Positions 25,001 through 34,772 are shown, counted from the first letter of the stretch. The stretch: DNA of 38,809 bases from Alistipes sp. (GCA_017624955.1 JAGAMA010000020.1:1-38809), one strand, 5' to 3'. Numbers and translations: made by a program. Notes: a model not told the origin generated them from the letters alone.

Positions 25001-25786
25001 ATGATCAGTAATTTAGCTTATGTACACCCCGACGCAAAGTTGGGTAAGGATGTAGTTGTCGAGCCTTTCGCCTACATCGCCGGCGATGTGGTAATTGGTG
25101 ACGGCTGCTGGATCGGCCCGGGTGCCGTGATCCACGATGGAGCCCGCATCGGCAAGTGCTGCAAGATTCACACGGCAGCCTCGATTTCGTGCCTGCCCCA
25201 GGACCTGAAGTTTGTGGGCGAGAAGACCACGGCCGAGATTGGCGACTACAACGATATTCGCGAGTATGTAACGATCAGCCGCGGTACGGCCTCGAAGGGT
25301 AAGACGGTCGTTGGCGACCACAACCTGCTGATGGCCTATGTGCATGTGGCTCACGACGATGTAGTGGGTAGCCACTGCGTCATCGCCAACCGCGTATCGC
25401 TGGCCGGCGAGGTTACCGTGGGCGACTGGGTCGTAATCGGTGGCCATGTGGCTGTGCACCAGTGGTGTACGATCGGCGACCACGCCATGATTCAGGGTAT
25501 GACGGGCCTCTCGCAGGATGTGCCTCCCTTTATCATCGTGCGCAACGCCGACCCCGCGCGCTACGCGGGCCTGAACAAGGTGGGTCTTTCGCGCCGCGGC
25601 TTCACGGAGGAGCAGATCAAGGCGATCCAGGACTCGTGCCGCATCCTCTTCCAGAGCGACATGAACTACATGAACGCTTGCGACGAGGTGGAGCGCACCA
25701 TCCCGCAATCCAAGGAGCGCGACATGCTCATCGACTTTATCCGCTCTTCGAAACGCGGTATCGTCAAACCCTTCCACGGAAGATAA
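25001..25786 (+). CDS. lpxA: Acyl-ACP--UDP-N-acetylglucosamine O-acyltransferase
   Basis: A 261-residue left-handed beta-helix acyltransferase catalysing the first step of lipid A synthesis. The N-terminal two thirds are hexapeptide repeats (VVVEPFAYIAGDVVIGDGCWIGPGA and onward). The catalytic histidine is H118 in AYVHVAHDD. The C-terminal helical part includes the family segment NKVGLSRRGF. The gene lies 24 bp after lpxC-fabZ and is followed by a terminator. Confidence 0.97.
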   Translation: MISNLAYVHPDAKLGKDVVVEPFAYIAGDVVIGDGCWIGPGAVIHDGARIGKCCKIHTAASISCLPQDLKFVGEKTTAEIGDYNDIREYVTISRGTASKGKTVVGDHNLLMAYVHVAHDDVVGSHCVIANRVSLAGEVTVGDWVVIGGHVAVHQWCTIGDHAMIQGMTGLSQDVPPFIIVRNADPARYAGLNKVGLSRRGFTEEQIKAIQDSCRILFQSDMNYMNACDEVERTIPQSKERDMLIDFIRSSKRGIVKPFHGR

Positions 25787-25790
25787 CGAA

Positions 25791-25819
25791 AAAGCCTCGG
25801 CAGCCGCCGAGGCTTTTTT
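25791..25819 (+). terminator. Terminator after lpxA
   Basis: GCCTCGG (25794-25800) pairs with CCGAGGC (25807-25813), then six T (25814-25819). Confidence 0.9.
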
Positions 25820-25836
25820 GTTAATTAAAAATTATT

Positions 25837-25921
25837 TTCAGTAGGCTCAGTAGGCTCTGATCGCTGACTACTGATTACTGATCGCCGACTGCTGATTACT
25901 GATTGCTGATCGCTGATCGCT
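25837..25921 (+). repeat. Degenerate short tandem repeats between lpxA and rimP
   Basis: About ten short units built on CTGAT/CTGACT with GATCGC and GATTACT variants. A similar but different tract (CAGTGGGCA/CAGTAGCC units) lies at about 32111-32152. No coding or CRISPR-like spacing. Confidence 0.6.
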
Positions 25922-25949
25922 ATTTTTCTACGAAAAAAAACTCGGAACG

Positions 25950-25981
25950 CTTGGAAAATCAAGACTTTTGCGCTATATTTG
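25950..25981 (+). promoter_or_regulatory. Promoter of the rimP-nusA-infB operon
   Basis: CTTG (25950-25953), 20 bp, TATATTTG (25974-25981). The start would be near 25988, giving a leader of about 80 bases that holds a terminator-like hairpin. Confidence 0.7.
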
Positions 25982-26000
25982 CGGCAGATTTCAAGACAGG

Positions 26001-26023
26001 AGGCCGCCCTAAAGCGGCCTTTT
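26001..26023 (+). promoter_or_regulatory. Terminator-like hairpin (attenuator candidate) in the rimP leader
   Basis: AGGCCGC (26001-26007), a 6-nt loop, GCGGCCT (26014-26020) and four T in a row. It sits between the promoter and the rimP start with no gene ahead of it, so it can only act on the operon's own leader. Confidence 0.65.
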
Positions 26024-26066
26024 GTTGTGGATATACCGAATCCCTTTACCGAAAAAGCCAATACAA

Positions 26067-26534
26067 ATGATTGATAAAGAACAAATTACAGCAATCGCCG
26101 AGCGCCTTCTGGAGGGCACGGACCGCTTCATCGTGGGGTGCAAGATCAGCCCCGCCAACGAAATTGAGCTGACAATCGACAGCACCACGGCGGTCGATAT
26201 CGAGCACTGCATCACCCTCTCGCGTGCCATTGAGGGGGAGCTGGACCGCGAAGCGGAGGATTTCGAGCTGACGGTCATGTCGGCAGGCATCGGCGAGCCG
26301 CTGGTCGATATGCGCCAATACCGCAAGCTCATCGGCCACTCGGTGGAGGTCGTGCTGAAGAACGGCATCAAGGTTTTGGCCAAGCTCGATGAGGTAACCG
26401 ACGAGGCACTCACGCTGAGCTACGAGGAGAAGCAGACCGTCGAGGGCAAGAAGCGCAAGCAGCTTGTAAAGGTGACACGCACCTACCCCTTCAAGGAGAT
26501 CAAGCAGACGGTCGAATACCTCGACTTCAAGTAA
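26067..26534 (+). CDS. rimP: Ribosome maturation factor RimP
   Basis: A 155-residue protein needed for 30S subunit maturation. I chose the ATG at 26067; the frame also opens at a TTG at 26022, but that would begin inside the leader hairpin. The N-terminal domain has LTIDSTTAVDIEHCITLSRAIEG and the family turn VMSAGIGEPL; the C-terminal part is an SH3-like barrel. Gene order rimP-nusA-infB is conserved across bacteria and supports the call. Confidence 0.93.
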   Translation: MIDKEQITAIAERLLEGTDRFIVGCKISPANEIELTIDSTTAVDIEHCITLSRAIEGELDREAEDFELTVMSAGIGEPLVDMRQYRKLIGHSVEVVLKNGIKVLAKLDEVTDEALTLSYEEKQTVEGKKRKQLVKVTRTYPFKEIKQTVEYLDFK

Positions 26535-26573
26535 ACGAACAACAACGAATAACAAAATAAAAAAGCAAAGAAG

Positions 26574-27806
26574 ATGGACAATCTGAATCTTATCAGCAAC
26601 TTTGCAGAGTTCAAAGAGCTGAAGAACATTGACAAATCGACCATGATCGGCGTGCTGGAGGATGTCTTCCGTCACGCACTGCAGAAGCAGTTCGAGACGG
26701 ATGAGAACTTCGACGTGATCATCAACCCCGAGAAGGGCGACCTGGAGATTTGGCGCAACCGCACCGTGGTTGAGGATGGTGCCGTGGAGAACCCCAATGC
26801 CGAGATCGCCGTATCGGAGGTGAAGCTCATCGACCCGACCTATGAGGTAGGTGACGAGTATGCCGATCAGGTACAGCTCTCGTCGTTTGGCCGCCGCACG
26901 GTGCTCTCGCTGCGCCAGAACCTCGCATCGCGTATCCTCGACCTGGAGAAGGCCGCCCTCTTTGAGAAGTACTCGGAGAAGGTGGGTGAGGTCATCACCG
27001 GCGAGGTGTACCAGGTATGGAAGCGCGAGGTGCTGATCATGGACGATGAGGACAACGAGCTGCTGCTGCCCAAATCGGAGCAGATCCCCAACGACTTCTA
27101 CCGCAAGGGCGACACGATCAAGGCGATCGTCAAGTCGGTAGAGATCAACAACAACCAGCCCCGCATCATCCTCTCGCGTACCGCACCCCAGTTCCTGGAG
27201 CGCCTCTTCGAGCAGGAGGTACCGGAGATCTTCGACGGTCTGATCACGATCAAGAAGATTGTCCGCATCCCGGGCGAAAGAGCCAAGGTAGCCGTAGAGT
27301 CGTATGACGACCGCATCGATCCCGTAGGCGCTTGCGTCGGCATGAAGGGTTCGCGTATCTACTCGATCGTCAAGGAGCTGCGCAACGAGAATATCGACGT
27401 GCTGAACTACACGGCCAACACCTCGCTCATGATTCAGCGTTCGCTCAACCCCGCCAAGATTTCGTCGATCACCATCGACGAGGAGAAGAAGACCGCATCG
27501 GTTTACCTCAAGCCCGACCAGGTGTCGCTGGCCATTGGTAAGGGCGGTCTGAACATCCGCCTCTCGAAGATGCTCACGGGCTACGACATCGACGTTTACC
27601 GCGAGATCGAGGAGGAGGATGTGGCTCTGTCGGAGTTCACGGACGAGATCGAGGGTTGGATCATTGAGGCCCTCCACAACGTAGGTTGCGACACGGCGAA
27701 GAGCGTGCTGGAGCTGCCCGTGGAGGAGATTGCCGCCCGTGCCGACCTCGAGATCGAGCAGGCCCAGAAGGTAGTCGAGATTCTCAAAGCCGAGTTTGAA
27801 GAGTAA
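26574..27806 (+). CDS. nusA: Transcription termination/antitermination factor NusA
   Basis: A 410-residue RNA polymerase-binding protein. An N-terminal domain (1-130) is followed by S1 (about 138-202), KH1 (about 205-280, GMKG 256-259) and KH2 (about 285-345, GKGG 322-325), then a short helical tail. It lacks the long acidic repeats of E. coli NusA, usual for this phylum. It modulates pausing, so the terminator-like hairpin in its own leader is a natural target for feedback. 39 bp separate it from rimP and 17 bp from infB. Confidence 0.97.
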   Translation: MDNLNLISNFAEFKELKNIDKSTMIGVLEDVFRHALQKQFETDENFDVIINPEKGDLEIWRNRTVVEDGAVENPNAEIAVSEVKLIDPTYEVGDEYADQVQLSSFGRRTVLSLRQNLASRILDLEKAALFEKYSEKVGEVITGEVYQVWKREVLIMDDEDNELLLPKSEQIPNDFYRKGDTIKAIVKSVEINNNQPRIILSRTAPQFLERLFEQEVPEIFDGLITIKKIVRIPGERAKVAVESYDDRIDPVGACVGMKGSRIYSIVKELRNENIDVLNYTANTSLMIQRSLNPAKISSITIDEEKKTASVYLKPDQVSLAIGKGGLNIRLSKMLTGYDIDVYREIEEEDVALSEFTDEIEGWIIEALHNVGCDTAKSVLELPVEEIAARADLEIEQAQKVVEILKAEFEE

Positions 27807-27812
27807 AAAAGA

Positions 27813-27818
27813 AAGGAG
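27813..27818 (+). promoter_or_regulatory. Strong Shine-Dalgarno site before infB
   Basis: AAGGAG five bases before the infB ATG. Few other starts in this window have such a site, and Bacteroidetes rarely rely on one. Confidence 0.6.
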
Positions 27819-27823
27819 ATACT

Positions 27824-30601
27824 ATGGGGAATGAAAGACGATTAAGACTCATCCAGGCCGCCAAGGAGTTCAAGGTGGGCCTGAACACCATCACGGATTT
27901 CTTACAGAAGAAGGGTATCAAGTGCGACGGTGCCAACTCGCTGGTCGATGAGGCCACCTACGCCATCCTGGAGAAGGAGTACGGTTCGAACCGCGCTGCC
28001 GCAGGTGCCCGCGACTCGGTGCGTGAGCGTATCTCGCAGAAGCAGACCTCCGTTTCGCTCGACGGCACGAAGCAGAAGGAGGAGGAGAAAGAGGTTGTGA
28101 TCAAGTCGAACATGATTCATGTCAAGGACGAGATTCAGCAGCCCAAGTTCCTCGGCAAGATCGACCTCGATGCCAAGAAGCCCGAGATTAAGAAGGTAGA
28201 GGAGAAGCCCGTAGAGGAGGCTCCGAAAGTAGTTGAGCAGCCCAAGCAGGAGGCTCCGAAGGTGGTCGAGCAGCCGAAGGTCGAGGTGGAGGCCCCGAAG
28301 GTTGTCGAGCAGCCGAAGCCCGTCGTGGAGGCTCCGAAGGTGGATGAGAAGCCCGTGGAGCAGCCCAAGCAGGAGGAGAAGCCCGCGGAGCAGAAGCCCG
28401 TGGACAACGTATTCCGCCCGGGTGGTGTGACCCTGCAGGGTCCCCAGGTACTCGGCACGATGGATGTATCGGGCTTCGTACCGGGTGGCAAGCACAAGCG
28501 CAAGCGCCTGCAGAAGGAGAAGGTAGATGTAACGAAGGCCCAGAAGGGTCAGCAGGGCGGCGGCAAGAACGAGCAGCGTGGTGGCGGTCAGCAGAACCGA
28601 CCCGCGCAGCAGAATCAGCAGAGCCAGCCCAAGCCGGGCGAGGGTCGCCGCAACAAGAATAAGCAGCAGAAGGCTCAGCCGAAGCCCGTCGTTCGCCCCG
28701 AGGTAAGCGACGAGGAGGTATCGAAGCAGATTAAGGATACGCTGGCCCGCCTGACGGCCAAGGGTACGAAGACCAAGGCCTCGAAGTACCGCAAGGAGAA
28801 GCGCGAGATCATCGCCGAGCGCATGAACGAGGAGTTCGAGCGCGAGGCAGCCGAGCGCCAGGTACTCAAGGTGACGGAGTTCGTGACCGTGAGTGAGCTG
28901 GCAACGATGATGAACGTGCCCCCGACGGAGGTGATCATGGCCTGCATGAACCTCGGTCTGATGGTGTCGATCAACCAGCGCCTGGATGCCGAGGCCCTCG
29001 TGGTTGTGGCCGAGGAGTTCGGTTTCAAGACCGAATTCGTATCGGTAGAGATTCAGGAGGCCATCGCCGAGGAGGTTGATACGGAGGAGAACCTCGTACC
29101 GCGTCCGCCGATCGTAACCGTGATGGGTCACGTTGACCACGGTAAGACCTCGCTGCTGGACAACATCCGTAAGACGAACGTGATTGCCGGTGAGGCCGGT
29201 GGTATTACGCAGCACATCGGTGCTTACAGCGTGGAGCTGAACGGTCAGAAGATCACGTTCCTCGACACGCCGGGTCACGAGGCCTTTACCGCCATGCGTG
29301 CCCGTGGTGCGAAGATTACCGACGTGGCGATTATCATCGTAGCGGCCGACGACAGCGTGATGCCCCAGACCATTGAGGCTATCAACCACGCCCAGGCTGC
29401 CGGTGTACCGATGGTGTTTGCCATCAATAAGATCGATAAGCCGCAGGCTAACCCCGAGCACATCAAGGAGCAGCTTTCGGCCATGAACTACCTCGTGGAG
29501 TCGTGGGGCGGTAAGTACCAGGACCAGGAGATCTCGGCCAAGAAGGGTCTGAACCTGGACAAGCTCTTGGAGAAGGTATTGTTGGAGGCCGAGCTGCTGG
29601 AGCTCAAGGCCAACCCCGACAAGCGCGCTTCGGGCTCGGTCATCGAGTCTACGCTCGACAAGGGGCGCGGTTATGTCTCGACGATTCTGGTGCAGAGCGG
29701 TACGCTGCGTGTGGGTGATGTGATGCTTTCGGGTACCTTCACGGGCCGCGTGAAGGCGATGTTCAACGAGAATGGTAAGAAGGTGACCGAGGCAGGTCCC
29801 TCGACGCCGGTTCAGGTACTGGGTCTGAATGGCGCTCCGCAGGCCGGTGACTCGTTCAACGTGATGGAGGACGACCGCTCGGCACGCGAGATTGCCAACA
29901 AGCGTGAGCAGCTGCAGCGTATGCAGGGCATCATGACGCAGAAGCATGTAACGCTCGACGAGATTGGTCGCCGCATCGCTATCGGCTCGTTCAAGGAGCT
30001 GAATATCATCGTGAAGGGTGACGTGGACGGCTCGGTAGAGGCTATGTCGGGCTCGCTCATCAAGCTCTCGAAGGAGACCGTACAGGTGAACGTGATCCAC
30101 GCCGCCGTAGGTCAGATTTCGGAGTCGGATGTGCTGCTGGCCGCCGCTTCGAACGCCATAATCGTCGGCTTCCAGGTACGTCCCTCGGCCTCGGCGCGTA
30201 AGCTGGCCGAGAAGGAGGAGATCGAGATCCGTCTCTACTCGATCATCTACGATGCCATCAACGACATCAAGGATGCTATCGAGGGTATGTTGGAGCCCGT
30301 GATGAAGGAGGAGATTGTCGCTTCGGTAGAGGTACTGGAGACCTTCAAGATCTCGAAGGTGGGTACGATCGCCGGTGGTATTGTCCGCGAGGGTAAGATC
30401 GGCCGCAACACCCCGATCCGCGTGATCCGCGACGGTATTGTGATCTACACCGGTAAGCTCGGCTCGCTCAAGCGCTTCAAGGATGATGTAAAGGAGGTTA
30501 CGACCGGCATGGATTGCGGTCTGAACATCGAATCGTTCAACGATATCAAGGTGGGCGACATCATCGAGGGCTACGAGCAGGTAGAGGTAAAACGCAAGTA
30601 A
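27824..30601 (+). CDS. infB: Translation initiation factor IF-2
   Basis: A 925-residue GTPase that places initiator tRNA on the 30S subunit and promotes subunit joining. An N-terminal helical domain (1-55) is followed by a low-complexity linker (about 85-290) made of P/E/K/V repeats such as APKVVEQPK and then Q/G/R-rich basic stretches. G1 is GHVDHGKT (435-442), G3 DTPGHE (481-486) and G4 NKID (535-538). Domains II-IV complete the protein. The extra N-terminal linker is normal for the phylum. The repeats (units of about 10 residues) could vary in number between strains. Confidence 0.97.
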   Translation: MGNERRLRLIQAAKEFKVGLNTITDFLQKKGIKCDGANSLVDEATYAILEKEYGSNRAAAGARDSVRERISQKQTSVSLDGTKQKEEEKEVVIKSNMIHVKDEIQQPKFLGKIDLDAKKPEIKKVEEKPVEEAPKVVEQPKQEAPKVVEQPKVEVEAPKVVEQPKPVVEAPKVDEKPVEQPKQEEKPAEQKPVDNVFRPGGVTLQGPQVLGTMDVSGFVPGGKHKRKRLQKEKVDVTKAQKGQQGGGKNEQRGGGQQNRPAQQNQQSQPKPGEGRRNKNKQQKAQPKPVVRPEVSDEEVSKQIKDTLARLTAKGTKTKASKYRKEKREIIAERMNEEFEREAAERQVLKVTEFVTVSELATMMNVPPTEVIMACMNLGLMVSINQRLDAEALVVVAEEFGFKTEFVSVEIQEAIAEEVDTEENLVPRPPIVTVMGHVDHGKTSLLDNIRKTNVIAGEAGGITQHIGAYSVELNGQKITFLDTPGHEAFTAMRARGAKITDVAIIIVAADDSVMPQTIEAINHAQAAGVPMVFAINKIDKPQANPEHIKEQLSAMNYLVESWGGKYQDQEISAKKGLNLDKLLEKVLLEAELLELKANPDKRASGSVIESTLDKGRGYVSTILVQSGTLRVGDVMLSGTFTGRVKAMFNENGKKVTEAGPSTPVQVLGLNGAPQAGDSFNVMEDDRSAREIANKREQLQRMQGIMTQKHVTLDEIGRRIAIGSFKELNIIVKGDVDGSVEAMSGSLIKLSKETVQVNVIHAAVGQISESDVLLAAASNAIIVGFQVRPSASARKLAEKEEIEIRLYSIIYDAINDIKDAIEGMLEPVMKEEIVASVEVLETFKISKVGTIAGGIVREGKIGRNTPIRVIRDGIVIYTGKLGSLKRFKDDVKEVTTGMDCGLNIESFNDIKVGDIIEGYEQVEVKRK

Positions 30602-30633
30602 AAATACTAACCATTATAAAATTTAGAGTCAAC

Positions 30634-31953
30634 ATGCTGACACCTATTCATTTCACGACGCCCGAGGAGGCCGTAAAGGTCATTAAGTCGGGCGACCATG
30701 TACACCTGAGCTCCGTAGCATCGGCACCTCAGTGTCTGATTCAGGCCATGTGCGCTCGCGGTGAGCGCGGTGAGCTGAAGGACGTTCACATCCACCACCT
30801 CCACACCGAGGGTCCGGCACCCTATGCCGATGAGAAGTTCGAGGGCATCTTCCAGCTCGATTCGTTCTTCGTGGGTGGCAACGTGCGTAAGGTTACGCAG
30901 TCGGGTTATGCCGATTACATTCCCATCTTCCTGAGCGAGACGCAGCGTCTGTATCGTTGCGGTGCCGTTCCTTGCAACGTAGCCATGATTCAGGTTACGC
31001 CTCCCGACAAGCACGGCTATGTATCGCTCGGTACGTCGGTAGATGCCACGCTGGCTGCCGTTGAGTGCGCCGACCATGTGATCGCCGTGGTGAACAAGAA
31101 TGTTCCCCGTGCCTTTGGTCAGGCCATGATCCCGATGCAGAAGATCGACATCTGGTGCGAGGACGACACGCCGCTGATGGAGGCTCACTTCACGGCCCCC
31201 AACGAGGTGGAGATCGCTATCGGTCAGCACTGCGCCGCCCTGATCGAGGATGGTGCTACGCTGCAGATGGGTATCGGTGCTATTCCGAACGCCGTATTGG
31301 CCCAGCTGGGCAACCACAAGAACCTCGGTATCCATACCGAGATGTTTGCCGACGGTGTACTGCCCCTCGTAGAGAAGGGTGTAATCAACGGCGAGGCGAA
31401 GAACATCGACCAGGGTAAGATGGTTTCGACCTTCCTGATGGGTTCGCAGAAGGTTTACGACTTCATCGACGACAACCCGGGCGTGCTGATGATGGACGTA
31501 GGTTATACGAACGATCCCTATGTAATCGCCAAGAACGACCGCGTGACGGCTATCAACTCGGCCCTGCAGGTCGATCTGACGGGTCAGGTTTGCGCCGACT
31601 CGCTCGGTACGAAGTTCTGGTCGGGCGTAGGCGGTCAGGTAGACTTCGTCTATGGTGCTTCGCTCTCGAAGGGCGGTAAGGCCATTATCGCCATGCCCTC
31701 GATCACGAACAAGGGTGTATCGAAGATCTGCCCCACCCTCCTGGACGGTGCCGGTGTCGTAACGACGCGTAACCACATCCACTACTTCGTGACGGAGTAT
31801 GGTGCTGTAGATCTGTACGGTAAGACGATGCAGGAGCGTGCCCGCCTCCTGATCTCGATCGCTCACCCGTCGGCTCGTGAGGAGCTCGACCGTGCCGCTT
31901 TCGAGCGCTGGGGTTCGCACCACCATTATATTAAAAGCTATATGGGAAAGTAG
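30634..31953 (+). CDS. Acetyl-CoA hydrolase/transferase family protein
   Basis: A 439-residue class I CoA-transferase. I use the ATG at 30634; the frame is open upstream but overlaps infB. The catalytic glutamate that forms the acyl-CoA intermediate is E236 in LGIHTEMFADGV; QMGIGAIPNAV precedes it and SGVGGQVDF lies toward the C-terminus, as in 4-hydroxybutyrate and acetate CoA-transferases. It probably moves CoA between acetate and another short acid in fermentation; the acid cannot be told. It begins 32 bp after infB with no visible promoter and ends at a strong terminator, so it may be read from the rimP promoter. Confidence 0.9.
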   Translation: MLTPIHFTTPEEAVKVIKSGDHVHLSSVASAPQCLIQAMCARGERGELKDVHIHHLHTEGPAPYADEKFEGIFQLDSFFVGGNVRKVTQSGYADYIPIFLSETQRLYRCGAVPCNVAMIQVTPPDKHGYVSLGTSVDATLAAVECADHVIAVVNKNVPRAFGQAMIPMQKIDIWCEDDTPLMEAHFTAPNEVEIAIGQHCAALIEDGATLQMGIGAIPNAVLAQLGNHKNLGIHTEMFADGVLPLVEKGVINGEAKNIDQGKMVSTFLMGSQKVYDFIDDNPGVLMMDVGYTNDPYVIAKNDRVTAINSALQVDLTGQVCADSLGTKFWSGVGGQVDFVYGASLSKGGKAIIAMPSITNKGVSKICPTLLDGAGVVTTRNHIHYFVTEYGAVDLYGKTMQERARLLISIAHPSAREELDRAAFERWGSHHHYIKSYMGK

Positions 31954-31982
31954 TTCTTCCTTGTAATGCTTTCTTTTATGCT

Positions 31983-32015
31983 AGGCCTTCTCTCAAAGGG
32001 AAGGCCTTTCTTTTT
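31983..32015 (+). terminator. Terminator after the CoA-transferase gene
   Basis: AGGCCTTC (31983-31990) pairs with GAAGGCCT (32000-32007), then TTCTTTTT. It ends the long rimP-infB-CoA-transferase unit. Confidence 0.88.
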
Positions 32016-32060
32016 AGCTTTTAATATAATGGTGGTAAATACCACTTGTGTGTTACCTAT

Positions 32061-32095
32061 CCCCCACCCCCCCCTTTCTGTAAAGGGGGCTAAGG
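32061..32095. repeat. REP-like hairpin, copy 2, in a repeat-filled gap
   Basis: CCCCCTTT (32070-32077) pairs with AAAGGGGG (32082-32089). The surrounding gap 32016-32239 has no gene and also holds CAGTGGGCA/CAGTAGCC short repeats (about 32111-32152) and an AT-rich TTAATTTTT tract (32173-32211), the reverse complement type of the one at 9921. Confidence 0.55.
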
Positions 32096-32224
32096 CGCTA
32101 CAATAATATCAGTGGGCACAGTGGGCATAGTAGCCTCAGTAGCCCCAGCAAGCCCAACCTTCCCTTCTCAGTTATTTAATTTTTAATTCTTAATTCATAA
32201 TTTTTAATTTTAGCAGAAAGGCCG

Positions 32225-32232
32225 TATCTTTG
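32225..32232 (+). promoter_or_regulatory. -7 element just ahead of the small exported-protein gene
   Basis: TATCTTTG, seven bases before an ATG at 32240. The -33 region is TTTA rather than TTTG. Transcription would begin at or next to the start codon. Confidence 0.5.
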
Positions 32233-32239
32233 TAACAAG

Positions 32240-32620
32240 ATGTATTGGATGCGTCACATAGCCGTTATATGTTTCTTCGCGTTGTGCCTCGTTGGTATCG
32301 ACACGGAGCCTGCGTCGGTAGCCTCGACTATCGGCCGTGCCGTGGAGCGCACGACAAGCAACGAGGCCGCCTTTGTGATGCATCGCTACTCGGACATGGC
32401 ACTTACGGAGCGTGTCGAGGGCAATGCCCCTACGGTACGCCTCTTGCAGCGCATCCCTGCGGGTAAATCCTCGTCGCGCACCTTCACGGGTCGCACGGGT
32501 GATCACGCCACGGGGCGCACCCCGATTTTAAATCCCTATGGAGGGCACTATCGCCTGCCGGCCGTCACAACGAACAGCTCCCCAACGGAGCTTTCGCGCT
32601 TGTGCCGGTTGATCATTTAG
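32240..32620 (+). CDS. Small exported protein of unknown function
   Basis: A 126-residue protein with a short signal-like N-terminus (MRHIAVICFFALCLVG). Two starts are possible, 32240 or 32249; I give the first. The rest is polar and basic (RIPAGKSSSRTFTGRTGDHATGRTP) with no recognised domain and no cysteine pattern. Its promoter's -7 box ends seven bases before the first ATG, so the message could be leaderless or start at 32249. The 66 bp to the next gene hold no clear promoter, so the two may be co-transcribed. Coding support is moderate, from the signal peptide and host-like composition. Confidence 0.55.
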   Translation: MYWMRHIAVICFFALCLVGIDTEPASVASTIGRAVERTTSNEAAFVMHRYSDMALTERVEGNAPTVRLLQRIPAGKSSSRTFTGRTGDHATGRTPILNPYGGHYRLPAVTTNSSPTELSRLCRLII

Positions 32621-32686
32621 CGGTGACATTTGATCGTTACAAATGGCCAAATGTTTTACTTAACTAAATGATATAAAGAACCATAA

Positions 32687-33181
32687 ATGGATAAAAAATC
32701 AATCTGCGAGGTGATGTACGCCTTGCCGGATGGTGTAGTGGTACGTCGCAAGCGCAGCTACATCTTGCCCGTGTTCGTATTTTTGATTGGTGTTGTGCTG
32801 GTCGTATTGAGCTACTCGATGGAGCTCTCGGCCAACAACCACTCGTCGATGATCCTGGTGGCCGGTGCCACAGTGATTGTCGGTATATTGATGATCTGCA
32901 ACCGCATCTTTGACACCGAGGGTCGTCCCTGGCATGTGCCGACGAACAGCCCCTTGTGCTACGAGGAGCGTTTCTTCCCCGTGGAGAACCGCAACGAGGT
33001 GCGTCGCTTTGTCGAGGAGGGTTCGCTCAAGCGAATCATTGCAGCCGACAAGAAGCAGACATCGGGCATTGCCGTAGCCATCTACCGCACCGAGGACTGC
33101 ACGTTTGGTGCGATGCAGGCCTACGAGTATGTAGGTTACGAGTACCGTCCGATCACCACTGTCAAGACGACCGTGGGTTAA
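32687..33181 (+). CDS. Membrane protein of unknown function with two transmembrane segments
   Basis: A 164-residue protein. Two hydrophobic segments, about 26-45 and 54-72, form a hairpin; the C-terminal 90 residues are soluble (FFPVENRNEVRRFVEEGSLKRIIAADKK...) and would face the cytoplasm together with the N-terminus. I recognise no named family. The gene is isolated between a small exported-protein gene and a strong terminator. Confidence 0.75.
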   Translation: MDKKSICEVMYALPDGVVVRRKRSYILPVFVFLIGVVLVVLSYSMELSANNHSSMILVAGATVIVGILMICNRIFDTEGRPWHVPTNSPLCYEERFFPVENRNEVRRFVEEGSLKRIIAADKKQTSGIAVAIYRTEDCTFGAMQAYEYVGYEYRPITTVKTTVG

Positions 33182-33206
33182 TCGCATAAAAAAGTCGAAA
33201 CTGAAC

Positions 33207-33256
33207 GGGAAGGGGCTTTTTTATATGTTGGGTTTAAGCCCCTTCCCCCTTTTTTA
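33207..33256 (+). terminator. Terminator after the two-TM protein gene
   Basis: GGGAAGGGGCTT (33207-33218) pairs perfectly with AAGCCCCTTCCC (33236-33247), followed by seven T (33250-33256). The loop is 17 nt and T-rich. It ends only 15 bases before the antiporter start. Confidence 0.85.
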
Positions 33257-33271
33257 TAACACGAATATCTG

Positions 33272-34768
33272 ATGTTTGAACTGAGTGGTGAACATATCGT
33301 ATTGGTAGGCGCGATGCTCTTGTTTGTGGCCGTGATGGCCGGTAAGGTAGCCTATCGCTTTGGCGCACCTGCTCTCTTGCTGTTCCTGGGCGTGGGTATG
33401 CTCTTCGGGTGGGATTTCATCTCGTTTAACTCCCCCGAACTGACGCAGTTTATCGGTATGATTGCCCTCTGCATCATCCTCTTCTCGGGTGGTATGGACA
33501 CCCAATTTCAGGAGATTAAGCCCATCATTGCCCCGGGTCTTGTGTTGGCCACCGTGGGTGTGATCCTCACGGCCCTGATCCTGGCCGCCTTTGTGGCGTT
33601 GGTAGCTCCCTGGCTGGGCTTCGAAGTGAGCTTCCCGATGGCGCTTTTGTTGGCCGCCACGATGTCATCGACCGACTCGGCCTCCGTTTTCTCGATCCTG
33701 CGCTCGAAGAAGCAGGGGCTGCGCGAGAAGCTGCGCCCGCTCTTGGAGTTGGAGAGTGGATCGAACGACCCGATGGCCTACATGCTCACGGTGCTCATGA
33801 TCGGCATCCTGACGCACAAAGGGGTCAGCACGGGTATCGCCGTCAATATGCTAAATGTGGTTGTGCAGCTCGTCATGGGTGCCCTGATGGGTTACCTGAT
33901 TGGTCGCGCTGCCGTCTGGGCAATCAACCGCATCAAATTGGAGAACACGTCGCTCTACTCCGTGTTGCTCCTTGCCTTTATCTTCTTCTCGTTCTCATTC
34001 ACCGACCTGGTACACGGCAACGGCTACCTGGCGGTCTATATATCGGGCCTTGTAGTGGGTAACCACCGCATCACGCAGCAACGCACGCTCCGCGTCTTCT
34101 TCGATGGTTTCACCTGGCTCATGCAGATTGTGATGTTCCTCATGCTGGGTCTTCTGGTCGATACGCGCGAGTTGGTGCAACCCGAGGTGCTGATCCTGGG
34201 TGGTCTGGTCGGCTTCTTTATGATCGTCGCAGCCCGTCCCCTGTCGGTCTTCCTCTGCCTCCTCCCTTTCCGTAAGTTCTCGACCAAAGCCCGCTGGTAC
34301 ATTTCGTGGGTGGGCCTACGCGGAGCCGTGCCGATTCTCTTTGCCCTCTACCCCGTAGTGGCCGAGTTGCCGCATGCCGACCTGATGTTTAATGTCGTCT
34401 TCCTCTCTACGATCCTTTCGCTCATGGTGCAGGGTACGACCGTCAGCGGCATGGCCAATGCCCTCGGGCTTGCCTTTGAGGAGCGTGAGGCCTCGTTCGA
34501 TATCAATATGCACGAGGATATGACGGCCGGCATGACCGAGGTAGAGGTGAACGAGCAGATGCTCCACTCGGGTCGCACGCTGAAGGAGATTACGCTGCCT
34601 GAGAATACCCTCGTGATGATGATCTGCCGCGAGGGCGACTACTTCGTACCGCAGGGCAAGACCGAGCTGCAGGTGGGCGATAAGCTGCTTGTCATCACCG
34701 ACCGCAAGGAGGAGTTGGCCTCGACCTACCGCGAAATGGGTATCGACGAGGTGATGAAACACCACTAA
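33272..34768 (+). CDS. Cation/proton antiporter of the CPA1 family (NhaP2/CvrA-like)
   Basis: A 498-residue inner-membrane protein with about 12 hydrophobic segments in residues 1-390. Conserved CPA1 motifs are ATMSSTDSASVFSILR and LESGSNDPMAYM; the aspartates in TDSA and ND are the usual ion-binding residues. A C-terminal cytoplasmic domain (about 405-498) resembles TrkA-C (LVMMICREGDYFVPQGKTELQVGDKLLVI), which marks the potassium/proton antiporters. It likely exports K+ or Na+ in exchange for protons. The ion is inferred. No promoter is seen in the 15 bp after the preceding terminator; mutY follows after 4 bp. Confidence 0.9.
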   Translation: MFELSGEHIVLVGAMLLFVAVMAGKVAYRFGAPALLLFLGVGMLFGWDFISFNSPELTQFIGMIALCIILFSGGMDTQFQEIKPIIAPGLVLATVGVILTALILAAFVALVAPWLGFEVSFPMALLLAATMSSTDSASVFSILRSKKQGLREKLRPLLELESGSNDPMAYMLTVLMIGILTHKGVSTGIAVNMLNVVVQLVMGALMGYLIGRAAVWAINRIKLENTSLYSVLLLAFIFFSFSFTDLVHGNGYLAVYISGLVVGNHRITQQRTLRVFFDGFTWLMQIVMFLMLGLLVDTRELVQPEVLILGGLVGFFMIVAARPLSVFLCLLPFRKFSTKARWYISWVGLRGAVPILFALYPVVAELPHADLMFNVVFLSTILSLMVQGTTVSGMANALGLAFEEREASFDINMHEDMTAGMTEVEVNEQMLHSGRTLKEITLPENTLVMMICREGDYFVPQGKTELQVGDKLLVITDRKEELASTYREMGIDEVMKHH

Positions 34769-34772
34769 AGAG

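Noticed and set aside
25837-25921. Possible CRISPR array
   Set aside because: The units are only 5-8 bases, degenerate and without spacers of constant length; no cas genes are near.
27902-30100. Long open frame of over 700 codons on the minus strand opposite infB
   Set aside because: It mirrors IF-2 codon for codon, is very rich in L, H and R, and has no domain. infB has intact GTPase motifs, so the antisense frame is a composition shadow.
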